DNA of 64,000 bases from Faecalibacterium sp. I4-3-84 (GCF_023347255.1 NZ_CP094466.1:930001-994000); one strand, 5' to 3'. Numbered from the stretch's first letter, positions 51,847 through 60,559 are shown. Notes: a model not told the origin generated them from the letters alone. Numbers and translations are program-made.

Positions 51847-52761
51847 GTGCCGATCTACCCCAATTTTTACCAGACGCTCAGCGCCTGCCCCATCGTGGAG
51901 CTGCGCGGCTATGCTGCCGCCTGCGGGCTGAAGGGACGGCTGTATGCCTATCTGGACTTTGCAGGCCCCACCGGCACGGCCCGGGACGGCCTTGCCGAAG
52001 GGATGCTGGCCCTTGCCATTGAAAAAAAGAAGCTGATCTCCGGTCAGCCCATCATTGAAGCGGCCTCCGGCCCGTTTGCCGCTGCGCTCACGCTGGCGGG
52101 CCTGACCGCCGGTCACCCGGTGGTTCTGGTGATGCCGGAGGATGCCCCCGCCCTGCGGCAGGAGACCCTGCTGCGGCTGGGTGCGCAGATCCGCCACAGC
52201 CCGGCCCGCAGCGGTGTGAACGGTGCCCGCCGTCTGGCGGCACAGACCGCCGCCGCCAACGGCTGGTACTACATGGACTGGCTTGCCAACGATGATAACC
52301 CGGAGTACCACCGCCGCGTTACCGGCCCTGCCATTGTGCAGAGCATCGCGCGAGAGGGCAAAAGCGCCGTGGACGCTATCGTGATCGGCGTGGGCAGCGG
52401 CGGCACCGTGACCGGCGTGGGCGAGACCATCAAGGCATGGACGAACGATGTGCGCATCGCCGCCGTGGAGCCTTACGAATCGCAGGCGCTGGGCGGCGGC
52501 CTGACCGGCCCCCACGGCATCAGCGATCTGGGCTACGGCTTTGTGCCGGAAAACTTCAACGCCTATGTGGTGGACAACGTGGTGGCGGTGAACACCACCG
52601 ATGCGCAGCGGGCCGCGCAAAAGGTGCTGCGCACCGATGCCATCCCGGCTTCGGTGGCATCCGGTGCCGTTTTGCAGGCGGCCGCACAGCTCATCCATGT
52701 AGGTGCCAGCCGCTCTGCCCTTGCCATCCTGCCCGGACGGCAGATCGTAAATACATTATAA
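51847..52761 (+). CDS. CysK-fold protein lacking the PLP-binding lysine (probable pseudoenzyme)
   Basis: This 304-residue protein has the overall cysteine synthase (fold type II PLP) plan: an IVEL start region, the substrate loop analogue EAASGP, and the phosphate-binding GSGGTVTGVG near residue 180. The NPxGSxKDR motif reads GPTGTARDG (40-48), so the Schiff-base lysine is an alanine (Ala45). The TSGNTG loop is also changed (ASGPFA). It is therefore unlikely to do PLP chemistry, though it may still bind PLP phosphate or a partner enzyme. GTG start with AAAGGAGGG. A MATE exporter gene follows. Confidence 0.8.
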   Translation: MPIYPNFYQTLSACPIVELRGYAAACGLKGRLYAYLDFAGPTGTARDGLAEGMLALAIEKKKLISGQPIIEAASGPFAAALTLAGLTAGHPVVLVMPEDAPALRQETLLRLGAQIRHSPARSGVNGARRLAAQTAAANGWYYMDWLANDDNPEYHRRVTGPAIVQSIAREGKSAVDAIVIGVGSGGTVTGVGETIKAWTNDVRIAAVEPYESQALGGGLTGPHGISDLGYGFVPENFNAYVVDNVVAVNTTDAQRAAQKVLRTDAIPASVASGAVLQAAAQLIHVGASRSALAILPGRQIVNTL

Positions 52762-52781
52762 GGAGAAATCATAGAGTTTCC

Positions 52782-54116
52782 ATGACAAACGACATGACAA
52801 AGGGAGCCATTACACCGCTCCTGATCCGTTTTACCATTCCGCTGGTACTTGGCAACCTGTTCCAGCTCACCTACAACGCCGCCGACAGCATCATCGTGGG
52901 CAAGTTCGTGGGCGAGGAAGCTCTTGCCGCCGTCGGCACTTCCAACCCGCTCATGACCCTTGCCATCCTGTTTATCAACGGCATGTGTCTGGGTGCCGGC
53001 ATTCTGGTCAGCACTGCCTTTGGCGCAGGCGACACCCAGCTGATGGAGCGTCAGGTGTCCACCACCGCCATTGCAGGCACCGTGTTCTCGTTGGCGTTCT
53101 CGGCGCTGTGCGTCATTCTGGCCACGCCCCTGCTGCAGCTGATGCAGGTGCCCGCCGATATCCTGCCCATTGCGGTCAGCTACCTGCGCATCGTGTTTGC
53201 AGGCCTGATCTTCACCTTCTTCTATAACTTCCTTGCCGCCACCATGCGTGCACTGGGCGACAGCAAGAGTGCCCTGTATTTCCTGATGATCAGCTCTGTG
53301 CTGAACATCGGTGGCGACCTGTTCTTTGTGCAGGTGCTGAACTGGGGCAGCAACGGCTGCTCCCTTTCCACCGTGGTCAGCGAAGCACTGTGCTGCGTGC
53401 TGTGCGTACTGTACATCCGCTGGAAGGTGCCCATCCTGCAGCTGGGCCGCCGTTGGCTGGTATTCGACGGCAGTCTGCTGCGCAAAACCGTCAGCTACGG
53501 CTGGGCCAGCGCCATGCAGCAAGCCACCGTGCAGCTTGGCAAGATCGCAGTGCAGGCCATCGTGAACACCATGGGTGTCAACGCTATGGCAGCCTTTACC
53601 GCTGCTTCCCGCATTGACGACTTTGCCTACACCCCGCAGCAGAACATCGGCCACGCCATGACCACCCTCATGGCGCAGAACCGGGGTGCCGGCAAGCACG
53701 ACCGTGTGAAGCAGGGCTTCCACTGCGGTATGCGCATCGAAGCCGCTTACGGCGTGCTGATCGCCGTTGTATGCTTTGCCGGTGCGCCCTTTATCATGAA
53801 GCTGTTCGTCACCGACCCGGAGGTCGTCCATCTGGGCGTGCGCTTCCTGCGCACGGTTTCCCTGTTCTACCTGATGCCCGCAGCCACCAATGGCATTCAG
53901 GGCTTCTTCCGCGGCATTGGCGATCTGAAGGTCACGCTGGTGTCCAGCACCTTCAACATGGTGTTCCGTGTGGCGGCAGCTGCGGTGTTCGTGCTGGTGT
54001 GGAAAATGGAGATCGAAGCTCTGCCTTACAGCTATGCGGTGGGCTGGGTCGTCATGCTGCTCTACGAGCTGCCCATGCTGGTGCGGTATCTGCGCAGCCA
54101 TGGAGACGAGTTATGA
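52782..54116 (+). CDS. MATE-family multidrug/organic cation exporter
   Basis: This 444-residue transporter has about twelve membrane segments in the MATE arrangement, with MTKGAITPLLIRFTIPLV, LFQLTYNAADSIIVGKFVG (DinF/NorM-type start), and VNAMAAFTAASRIDDFAYTP in the second half. It would export organic cations or drugs using a sodium or proton gradient. The ATG at 52782 lies 16 bases after AAGGAG, a rather long spacing, but no nearer start exists. It follows the CysK-like gene by 20 bases and shares its transcript. Confidence 0.88.
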   Translation: MTNDMTKGAITPLLIRFTIPLVLGNLFQLTYNAADSIIVGKFVGEEALAAVGTSNPLMTLAILFINGMCLGAGILVSTAFGAGDTQLMERQVSTTAIAGTVFSLAFSALCVILATPLLQLMQVPADILPIAVSYLRIVFAGLIFTFFYNFLAATMRALGDSKSALYFLMISSVLNIGGDLFFVQVLNWGSNGCSLSTVVSEALCCVLCVLYIRWKVPILQLGRRWLVFDGSLLRKTVSYGWASAMQQATVQLGKIAVQAIVNTMGVNAMAAFTAASRIDDFAYTPQQNIGHAMTTLMAQNRGAGKHDRVKQGFHCGMRIEAAYGVLIAVVCFAGAPFIMKLFVTDPEVVHLGVRFLRTVSLFYLMPAATNGIQGFFRGIGDLKVTLVSSTFNMVFRVAAAAVFVLVWKMEIEALPYSYAVGWVVMLLYELPMLVRYLRSHGDEL

Positions 54117-54137
54117 TCGTTTTATTGGATTTGTGAT

Positions 54138-54180
54138 ACGAAAAAGGCTCTGCATCGCAAGGATGCAGAGCCTTTTTCGT
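54138..54180. terminator. Bidirectional terminator between MATE and prs genes
   Basis: ACGAAAAAGGCTCTGCAT pairs with ATGCAGAGCCTTTTTCGT, ending in T on the + strand and A on the left. Confidence 0.92.
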
Positions 54181-54187
54181 ATTAAAC

Positions 54188-55330
54188 TTACTTGCGGCTT
54201 GCCAGCAGATTCTCGATCTTCTTCAGCGGATCGATGATGCTGGAAACAGACATGTCGTGGTTCAGAGCCACCACAAAGTATGCAGCGTACTTGGAAACAT
54301 CCACATCCACATACCAGTCACGGGTGAGCAGCTCAGGCATACGGTAGGTCAGGTTGGTGCCCACAACATAGGTCAGCTTGCCCTCGGCCACAGCCTTGTC
54401 GAACTTCTCCAGACCGCTGGTGAACAGGGGGAAGGTAGCGTTTGCAATGATGCGGCTTGCACCGCGCTCCTTCAGGTTGCCGGCGACCTCCAGCATGCTC
54501 TCGCCGGAAGCAATGATATCGTCCGCGATGAAGACGGTCTTGCCCTCCACGCTCTCGCCCAGATACTCGTGGGCAACGATGGGGTTGCGTCCGTTCACCA
54601 CGCGGGTGTAATCGCGGCGCTTATAGAACATGCCCAGATTGCAGCCCAGCACACTGGAGAAGTACATGTTGCGGTTCATCGCGCCCTCGTCCGGGCTGAC
54701 CACGGTAAACTTGCTCTTATCAAAGGAGATGTCCGGGTCCTTCTTCAGCAGGCTCTTGAGCACCTGATAGGTGGGCATTGCGTTATCAAAGCTCATCAGG
54801 GGCACAGCGTTCTGCACGCGGGGGTCATGAGCATCAAAGGTGATGATGTTGCGCACACCCATGGTCTGCAGCTCCTGCAGGGCCACAGCACAGTCCAGAC
54901 TTTCGCGCACCACACGGCGGTGCTGACGGCCGCCGTACAGGCTGGGCATAATGACCGACACACGGTGTGCCTTGCCGGCCACTGCCTGGATCAGGCGCTT
55001 CAGGTTGGCGAAGTGATCGTCCGGAGACATGTGGTTCTCGTAGTTGAACAGCTTGTAGGTCACACTGTAGTTGCCGGGATCGACCACGATGAAGATATCG
55101 TCGCCGCGCACCGACTCCTTCACCAGACCCTTGGCATCGCCACTCTGGAAGCGGGGGCAGTCGCAGGGGATGATAAAGGTCTCCTTATCGATGCCGGCTT
55201 CTCTGGCCCAGCGGGTCAGGTGCTTATCGATCAGGCCGGTAAGTTCCTCCGCACCGGGGCAGGCGATGAGGCGCATATCCGCCACGCTGGGCTGCTCAAA
55301 GAACGACTTCGGGGAAATTTCAATGGACAT
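54188..55330 (-). CDS. prs: Divergent ribose-phosphate pyrophosphokinase
   Basis: This 380-residue protein is longer than the usual 310-residue PRPP synthetase and less similar, but keeps the family logic: SLYGGRQHRR near residue 135 (ATP loop), FDAHDPRVQ near 168 (flexible loop region), VSPDEGAMNR near 215, and the PRPP loop FIADDIIASGESM near 278 (DDxxxSGxS). An N-terminal extension of about 70 residues is present. ATG at 55330 has GGAG eight bases upstream. Such long variants occur in gut Clostridia; a second standard prs may exist elsewhere, so paralogue function is uncertain. Confidence 0.82.
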   Translation of the reverse strand: MSIEISPKSFFEQPSVADMRLIACPGAEELTGLIDKHLTRWAREAGIDKETFIIPCDCPRFQSGDAKGLVKESVRGDDIFIVVDPGNYSVTYKLFNYENHMSPDDHFANLKRLIQAVAGKAHRVSVIMPSLYGGRQHRRVVRESLDCAVALQELQTMGVRNIITFDAHDPRVQNAVPLMSFDNAMPTYQVLKSLLKKDPDISFDKSKFTVVSPDEGAMNRNMYFSSVLGCNLGMFYKRRDYTRVVNGRNPIVAHEYLGESVEGKTVFIADDIIASGESMLEVAGNLKERGASRIIANATFPLFTSGLEKFDKAVAEGKLTYVVGTNLTYRMPELLTRDWYVDVDVSKYAAYFVVALNHDMSVSSIIDPLKKIENLLASRK

Positions 55331-55693
55331 AATCACAACTCCTTATTGCTGCTGTACAATCCGAATGATCGTCACACGAAAGTGCATATCTACTTTTATT
55401 TTATCACAATTTGACATTTGCGCCATATCAATTTGTTTCACCTTCACATTTTCTGCGCCTTGCACATCTGTTTTACCTTTTTCAAACAGAGACTGTGTGT
55501 TTTCGACAAAAAGACAGCCAATTCTTTGCCATTTCGCAAATTTCGGCTGATTTTCGCGGAAAAGTAGGACTTTTCTTTGTCTGAGCAGCCTCCCGGGATC
55601 GTTCTTCCGGGAGACAAAAATGCAGTGTGTCAGGCAGCGGAGATTCTGCTGTTTTCGCCCATTTGTACCCTCTGACAAAACCGCTAAAAACAA
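55331..55693. other. Gene-free spacer upstream of prs
   Basis: AT-rich near 55380-55450 with weak -10-like boxes on the - strand (GATAAAAT), presumed to hold the prs promoter. A CTCCCGG/CCGGGAG hairpin lies near 55589-55613. No ORF is supported. Confidence 0.45.
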
Positions 55694-55754
55694 AGGCACC
55701 TGCAACAAATTCGCTGCTCTTCTGAAACTCAGAAGCGATCGTTGCAGATGCCTT
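55694..55754 (-). terminator. Terminator of metK
   Basis: AGGCATCTGCAAC pairs with GTTGCAGGTGCCT, with an inner CTTCTGA/CAGAAG hairpin, followed by TTGTTTTT on the - strand. Confidence 0.75.
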
Positions 55755-55794
55755 CTTATTTTATATGATAGTGATAGGTGCTTTTGTGTTCCGC

Positions 55795-56949
55795 TTACAA
55801 AGCAGCAACAGCAGCCTTCAGCGCATCCACGCGGTCGGTGTTCTCCCACTTCACGCCCAGATCCTCGCGGCCCATGTGGCCGTATGCAGCCAGCTTGCGG
55901 TAGATGGGCTTGCGCAGGTCGAGTTCGCGGATGATGGCGGCGGGGGTCAGGTCGAACACCTTCTCCACAGCCTGCTCGATCTTCTCATCGGAGACGGTGC
56001 CGGTGCCGAAGGTATCCACCATGATGGACACAGGCTTTGCCACGCCGATGGCATATGCCACCTGCACTTCGCACTGCTTGGCAAGACCAGCAGCCACGAT
56101 GTTCTTTGCCACCCAGCGGGTCGCATAGGCTGCGCTGCGGTCCACCTTGCTGGGGTCCTTGCCGGAGAAGGCGCCGCCGCCGTGACGGGCATAGCCGCCG
56201 TAGGTGTCCACGATGATCTTGCGTCCGGTCAGGCCGGTGTCACCCTGCGGGCCGCCCACAACGAAGCGGCCGGTGGGGTTGATATAGTACTTGGTGTTCT
56301 CGTCCAGCAGCTCAGCGGGGATGGTGGCCTTGATGACCTTTTCCATCACATCGGCGCGCAGCTGTTCCATGCTGACGCTCTCGCTGTGCTGGCTGGAGAT
56401 GACCACAGCATCCACACGCACGGGCTTGTTGTTCTCATCGTACTCCACAGTGACCTGGCTCTTGCCATCCGGACGCAGATAGTCCATCTCGCCGTTCTTG
56501 CGCACCTCGGTCAGGCGCTTTGCCAGCTTGTGAGCCAGACTGATGGGCATAGGCATCAGCTCCGGGGTCTCATCGCAGGCATAGCCGAACATCATGCCCT
56601 GATCGCCTGCACCGCCCACCTGATCGTTGGTGCCCAGTGCGATGTCGGGGCTCTGGCCGTCGATGTTGGAGATGACAGCACAGGTGTCGGCATCAAAGCC
56701 GAACTTTGCGCGGGTGTAGCCGATATCTGCCACCACCTCGCGGACGACCTTCTGGAAATCCACATAGCAGTTGGTGGTGATCTCGCCCATGATGTGCACA
56801 AGGCCGGTGGATGCACAGGTCTCGCAGGCCACACGGGCATCGGGGTCGTGGGTCAGAATTTCGTCCAGAATGGCATCCGAGATCTGGTCGCAGATCTTGT
56901 CGGGATGTCCTTCGGTGACGGACTCAGAAGTAAACAGGTGTCTTGCCAT
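55795..56949 (-). CDS. metK: S-adenosylmethionine synthetase
   Basis: This 384-residue enzyme makes SAM from methionine and ATP. It has the start [22 protein letters not shown], the [16 protein letters not shown] loop (a hexapeptide-type signature), [21 protein letters not shown], and [19 protein letters not shown]. Magnesium and potassium ligands are intact. AGGAGG lies eight bases before the ATG. Upstream is a SAM-I riboswitch and promoter, so it is feedback-controlled by its product. Confidence 0.96.
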   Translation of the reverse strand: MARHLFTSESVTEGHPDKICDQISDAILDEILTHDPDARVACETCASTGLVHIMGEITTNCYVDFQKVVREVVADIGYTRAKFGFDADTCAVISNIDGQSPDIALGTNDQVGGAGDQGMMFGYACDETPELMPMPISLAHKLAKRLTEVRKNGEMDYLRPDGKSQVTVEYDENNKPVRVDAVVISSQHSESVSMEQLRADVMEKVIKATIPAELLDENTKYYINPTGRFVVGGPQGDTGLTGRKIIVDTYGGYARHGGGAFSGKDPSKVDRSAAYATRWVAKNIVAAGLAKQCEVQVAYAIGVAKPVSIMVDTFGTGTVSDEKIEQAVEKVFDLTPAAIIRELDLRKPIYRKLAAYGHMGREDLGVKWENTDRVDALKAAVAAL

Positions 56950-57021
56950 TTGTTTTGCCTCCTAAAGTTTTTACAGCAGGGTGTGTATTTCTTGCTCCAA
57001 CATTCCGTTCAAGCTTTTTTG

Positions 57022-57164
57022 CGCGAAAAATAAAAGCGCCCAGAGCCCGAAAGCTCTGAGCGTTGCACTCTTATCTCTCGGTTTCCCGCAGGATTTGGCA
57101 CCTTGCGCTCACGCGCAGGTTGTCGGGCTTCACAGGGCCTGTCCCCTCAGCCGCTCTTGATAAG
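57022..57164 (-). promoter_or_regulatory. SAM-I (S-box) riboswitch with terminator, controlling metK
   Basis: On the - strand the aptamer (57164-57070) opens CTTATCAAGAGCGG, CTGAGGGGACAGGCCC, TGAAGCC, then AAGGTGCCAAATCCTGC and closes GAGATAAG, the S-box consensus. A terminator hairpin (GCTCAGAGC/GCTCTGGGC, 57064-57035) and T tract follow. SAM binding should end transcription before metK. Confidence 0.95.
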
Positions 57165-57189
57165 TCGGTATTCAGTTGGTACGTTCAGT

Positions 57190-57218
57190 ATTCTATCATT
57201 GCTTCGTCAGATTGTCAA
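57190..57218 (-). promoter_or_regulatory. Promoter of the metK riboswitch transcript
   Basis: TTGACA (57218-57213) and TAGAAT (57195-57190) on the - strand, 17-base spacer. Confidence 0.88.
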
Positions 57219-57248
57219 GAAGAGTATCACTCTTTATTACAATAAACA

Positions 57249-57500
57249 TGGAACCGGATATGGCAGCCAGCCATATTCCATTCCAACTCGTACCTAAGCT
57301 ACAATAAGAGAGTAATCGGCTAACGCATCATTCTCTGGGCTTCTACGCCCGTTCTAAAGACAGTTGACCATCTCTCTTGTTGTAGCATTCGTTTTAAGCA
57401 GGTTGAGCCACCCGCCAAGCGGAGCGTTCGTGTCACCCAATAGATTGAATCGGCAACGAGTAAAAGATGGATTCCGGTTGCAAATACAAAGTAATGGAGG
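57249..57500 (+). ncRNA. Candidate IS110 left-end noncoding RNA (bridge RNA region)
   Basis: A strong hairpin (TGGAA..GGATATGGC with GCCATATTCC..TTCCA, 57249-57285) is followed by looser stems (AGAGA/TCTCT around 57307-57335, GGGC/GCCC around 57337-57353). In the IS110 group the recombinase-guiding RNA is encoded in this position. No proof of transcription. Confidence 0.4.
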
Positions 57501-57507
57501 AACCGTT

Positions 57508-58713
57508 ATGAACGCTGTAGGCATTGACGTTTCCAAAGGAAAGAGCATGGTTTGCGTCATGCGCCCCTTTGGAGAAGTAGTACTCGAACCCTTTGAAGTT
57601 TTACACACCGCCCAAAGCCTGAACGATCTGGCTGGGAAGCTCAAAGCTTTGGACGGAGAGACCCGTGTCGTCATGGAAGCCACCGGGAATTACCACAAAC
57701 CAGTTGCTTTCGTTTTACACGATGCGGGCTTATTCGTTTCCGTAGTCAATCCTGTTCTGATTCATGACTATGACAACAACAGTTTAAGACGTGTCAAAAC
57801 GGATAGAAAAGACGCTGTTAAAATCGCCAACTATACGCTCGACAAGTGGACACGGCTACGACAGTATCTTCCCGAAGATGATACCCGGCTGGCTTTGAAG
57901 AATTGTTATCGTCAGTACCAGCAAGCCGTGGCAGTTCGTACTATGCTGAAGAATAATCTGATCTCATCTCTTGACCTGACCTTTCCAGATGCAAACAAGC
58001 TATTTTCAAGCCCCGCAAAGAGCAACGGGTGCGAAAAATGGGTCGATTTCATTGGAGACTTCTGGCACAGTGAGTGTGTTTCAAGCCTTTCCTCTGATGC
58101 CTTTGCTAAAAAGTATTTAAAGTGGTGTCAGAAGCACGGATATAATTTCACTCGCTCAAAATCGGATACGATCTATGCCTGTGCAGTCAATGCTGCTTCT
58201 CTTCCAAAATCCCCAACCTCAAAACTCCTTATTCAGCAACAGGTCGCTCAGCTGAAAGCCGTATCTCAGTCCGTGGCTGCATTCCAGCAGGAGATGCTTC
58301 GCCTTTCTCAACAGCTTCCGGAATTTGATACTGTGATGGAAATGTACGGCGTCGGCCCTTCTCTCGGTCCTCAACTGATGGCTGAGATCGGAGATGTCCG
58401 TCGTTTCTCATCCAAGAAATCACTCATTGCATTTGCAGGAATTGAACCGCAGCCAAATGATTCTGGCAAGATTGTGGGCAACGATAGCGGAATTAGTAAA
58501 GTGGGTTCGGCTGTTCTACGTAGGACGCTCTTTCTGATTATGACTGTCATCTTGAAGACACAACCTCAGGATGAGCCGGTTTTTCAATTCATGAACAAAA
58601 AGCGCTCTGAGGGAAAACCCTACAAAGTTTACATGATGGCTTCAGCCAACAAGTTCTTGCGAATCTATTATGCTAGAGTGAAAGCTGTAATGGACTCCAA
58701 ACACTCAAAATAA
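57508..58713 (+). CDS. IS110-family DEDD transposase
   Basis: This 401-residue recombinase has the RuvC-like DEDD core (Asp7 in GIDVSK, Glu57 in VMEATGNY, Asp99 and Asp102 in RVKTDRKDA), a helical linker, and the C-terminal Transposase_20 domain (MYGVGPSLGPQLMAEIGD, AFAGIEPQPNDSGK, NDSGISKVGSAVLRR with the catalytic Ser). The frame is intact, so the element may be active. ATG at 57508 has AATGGAGGAA upstream. Codon use is more AT-rich than flanking host genes. Confidence 0.93.
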   Translation: MNAVGIDVSKGKSMVCVMRPFGEVVLEPFEVLHTAQSLNDLAGKLKALDGETRVVMEATGNYHKPVAFVLHDAGLFVSVVNPVLIHDYDNNSLRRVKTDRKDAVKIANYTLDKWTRLRQYLPEDDTRLALKNCYRQYQQAVAVRTMLKNNLISSLDLTFPDANKLFSSPAKSNGCEKWVDFIGDFWHSECVSSLSSDAFAKKYLKWCQKHGYNFTRSKSDTIYACAVNAASLPKSPTSKLLIQQQVAQLKAVSQSVAAFQQEMLRLSQQLPEFDTVMEMYGVGPSLGPQLMAEIGDVRRFSSKKSLIAFAGIEPQPNDSGKIVGNDSGISKVGSAVLRRTLFLIMTVILKTQPQDEPVFQFMNKKRSEGKPYKVYMMASANKFLRIYYARVKAVMDSKHSK

Positions 58714-58792
58714 GCATGGATATTTGTTTTTGGTCGTAATTTCCTCTTGAGCCTGAGCTGAATTCAAAGAACCGCTTAGCTGGCGCAGCGAA

Positions 58793-58917
58793 CCCTTGAC
58801 AAACCGAAGCATTCAAATGCTATCCTGATTTTGCGAGGGCTGGCTGGGCTTGCTTTGCTATCCCCTCCGTCGCCCTCGCTGTGTTTTGACCAGCATTTGA
58901 ATACTGTTTGTCATGGG
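58793..58917 (+). ncRNA. Candidate structured RNA at the IS110 right end
   Basis: A rod of three nested stems: CCCTTGACAAAC (58793-58804) with GTTTGTCATGGG (58906-58917), ATTCAAATGCT (58811-58821) with AGCATTTGAAT (58892-58902), and GCGAGGGC (58833-58840) with GCCCTCGC (58872-58879), separated by internal loops. This plan resembles IS110/IS1111 guide RNAs. Confidence 0.45.
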
Positions 58918-59021
58918 CAGCGGTCGGTTAGCGAATTTTCTTGTTTTGGGACTTGACTTTTATTAGCAGGTCTTTAGACATTATTCTGAAATTGATGGAG
59001 CTTTTGCGGTCCCAAAAAAGA

Positions 59022-59047
59022 AAAAGCACAGCCTCAGCCGTGCCTTT
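59022..59047 (-). terminator. Terminator of deoC
   Basis: GCACGGC and GCTGTGC arms followed by TTTTTCTTTTTT on the - strand. Confidence 0.8.
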
Positions 59048-59061
59048 TCCATAAAATTTGC

Positions 59062-59727
59062 TCAGTAGCCCTTTGCCTGCTCGCCGTTCAGGATCTTGAC
59101 GGCACGGGAGGTGCCCAGACGGTCAGCACCCAGCGCAAGGAAGGTCTCCATATCCTCCACGGTGGAGATGCCGCCGGCAGCCTTGACCTTGCAGCGGCCA
59201 TGCACGCCCTTGACCATCAGCTCCACATCGTGGAAGTTGGCACCTGCGGTGGAAAAGCCGGTGCTGGTCTTGATGTAGTCCGCGCCTGCTTCGCAGACGA
59301 TATCGCACATCTTTTCCTTTTCTTCGTCAGTCAGCAGGCAGGTCTCGATGATGACCTTCAGGACCTTGTCGCCCACCGCCTGCTTTACGGCGCGGATGTC
59401 CTCGCGCACGGCATCGTACTCCTTATTCTTCAGGCGGCCGATGTTGATGACCATGTCCACCTCGGCGGCACCATTCTCAATGGCCGTCTTGGCTTCAAAC
59501 GCCTTGCTGGCGGTATCCATGGCACCCAGAGGGAAGCCTACCACGCAGCATACCGGGATGCGGCCCGCCATGTACTCCACAGCCTGCCTGACGTAGCAGG
59601 TGTTGATGCAGACGGATGCGGTGTGGTTGGCAATGGCTTCGTCACACAGGGTCTGGATCTGGGGCCAGGTGGCCTCCGGCTTCAGCAGGGTGTGATCGAC
59701 ATGGGAGAGAATTTCTTCACGAGTCAT
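59062..59727 (-). CDS. deoC: Deoxyribose-phosphate aldolase
   Basis: This 221-residue class I aldolase cleaves deoxyribose-5-phosphate to glyceraldehyde-3-phosphate and acetaldehyde. The Schiff-base lysine lies in DYIKTSTGFS (near residue 154), with the second lysine in CKVKAAGGI and the start SHVDHTLLKPEA. All key residues are present. It would salvage carbon from deoxynucleosides. The small membrane peptide gene lies 15 bases upstream on the same strand. Confidence 0.95.
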   Translation of the reverse strand: MTREEILSHVDHTLLKPEATWPQIQTLCDEAIANHTASVCINTCYVRQAVEYMAGRIPVCCVVGFPLGAMDTASKAFEAKTAIENGAAEVDMVINIGRLKNKEYDAVREDIRAVKQAVGDKVLKVIIETCLLTDEEKEKMCDIVCEAGADYIKTSTGFSTAGANFHDVELMVKGVHGRCKVKAAGGISTVEDMETFLALGADRLGTSRAVKILNGEQAKGY

Positions 59728-59742
59728 GTTTGTTTCTCCTTT

Positions 59743-59877
59743 TTACTTGCTGGCACGGCGCACCTTTGCCATGCCGACAGCACTCAGGGCAATTGCAGTT
59801 GCAGAGACCGTTGCACCAATGATGCCCAGCACCAGACCGGAGACCAGAAATGCAAAACCTTTCAGACCACGCTTCAT
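59743..59877 (-). CDS. 44-residue single-span membrane peptide
   Basis: The short frame reads MKRGLKGFAFLVSGLVLGII and continues with an Ala/Gly/Val-rich span, ending in the basic tail KVRRASK. One hydrophobic helix of 25-30 residues is flanked by positive charges. The ribosome site AGGAGG lies nine bases before the ATG, so it should be well translated. It sits between the GtrA-like gene (upstream, 21 bases) and deoC. No family is recognised. Confidence 0.65.
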   Translation of the reverse strand: MKRGLKGFAFLVSGLVLGIIGATVSATAIALSAVGMAKVRRASK

Positions 59878-59898
59878 AAAACCGTACCTCCTAAAAAA

Positions 59899-60519
59899 TT
59901 ATTTTTTCTTTTTAAAAATGATGAGTTTGCTGAACACATAGTTCAGCACGATCACCAGTACATTGGAAAAGACCTTCACGGCAAGGCCCCACAGTGCCTG
60001 CGCATTGTAGCGGCTGGTAACAAAGATCGCCGTGGGGCCGTCTGCACCGCCGATGACGGCAATGGCGGCAGAGCCATCCGTGACCCCCGCCGGTGTGCCT
60101 GCATAAGAGGCTGCCATCTGGATGGCCGTATCCGGGCTAAGCCAGTGGGCCACCACGCTCAGCACCCCCTGCATCAGCTCGTCCATCAGCGCTGCACCCT
60201 GCGCAGCCAGCAGATTGCCCAGCACCAGCATAATTGCGGTGTCCAGCAGCATTGTACCCAGACGACAGGTGACAAATGCACCAAATTCTCTCGCCATGGC
60301 CTTGCCCTGCGTTTTGCTGTGGAACACAAAGGCGCGGTTGGTGCAGTAGGCAAACAAGATGCAGATGATGTTATCCAGCACATTGCCCCAGCTGTTGGCG
60401 GCTGTATAGCCAAACAGCTTGTTGAACAGCGCATACAGCACAATGTTCAGCAGGGTGCACAGCACGCCGAAAACCAGATAGCTCAGCACTTCCCAGTGTT
60501 TCTTGAAAAATTTTATCAT
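59899..60519 (-). CDS. GtrA-like membrane protein with an OadB-type GGADGPT insert
   Basis: This 206-residue protein has the GtrA family plan: EVLSYLVFGVLCTLLNIVLY at the start, FAYCTNRAFVFHSK in the second segment and a last segment ending SKLIIFKKKK. GtrA proteins are usually about 130 residues; here about 70 residues (105-178) are inserted between segments 3 and 4, including VIGGADGPTAIFVTS (157-169), the sodium-binding signature of OadB/GcdB decarboxylase beta subunits. GtrA proteins flip or transfer lipid-linked sugars. The ATG at 60519 follows GGAGAGGG. The meaning of the insert is unknown. Confidence 0.78.
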   Translation of the reverse strand: MIKFFKKHWEVLSYLVFGVLCTLLNIVLYALFNKLFGYTAANSWGNVLDNIICILFAYCTNRAFVFHSKTQGKAMAREFGAFVTCRLGTMLLDTAIMLVLGNLLAAQGAALMDELMQGVLSVVAHWLSPDTAIQMAASYAGTPAGVTDGSAAIAVIGGADGPTAIFVTSRYNAQALWGLAVKVFSNVLVIVLNYVFSKLIIFKKKK

Positions 60520-60559
60520 AAAAAATAACCCTCTCCGTCCGCTCACGTTGTTCGCGTCC

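Larger units (their letters stand above)
57240..59020 (+). mobile_element. IS110-family insertion element (ends approximate)
   Basis: The element holds one DEDD transposase gene flanked by about 260 bases of structured noncoding sequence on the left and 300 on the right. Composition is AT-richer than neighbours. No clear terminal inverted repeats or target duplications are seen, as expected for IS110. It lies just upstream of the metK promoter. Limits are estimated from composition and flanking genes. Confidence 0.75.
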
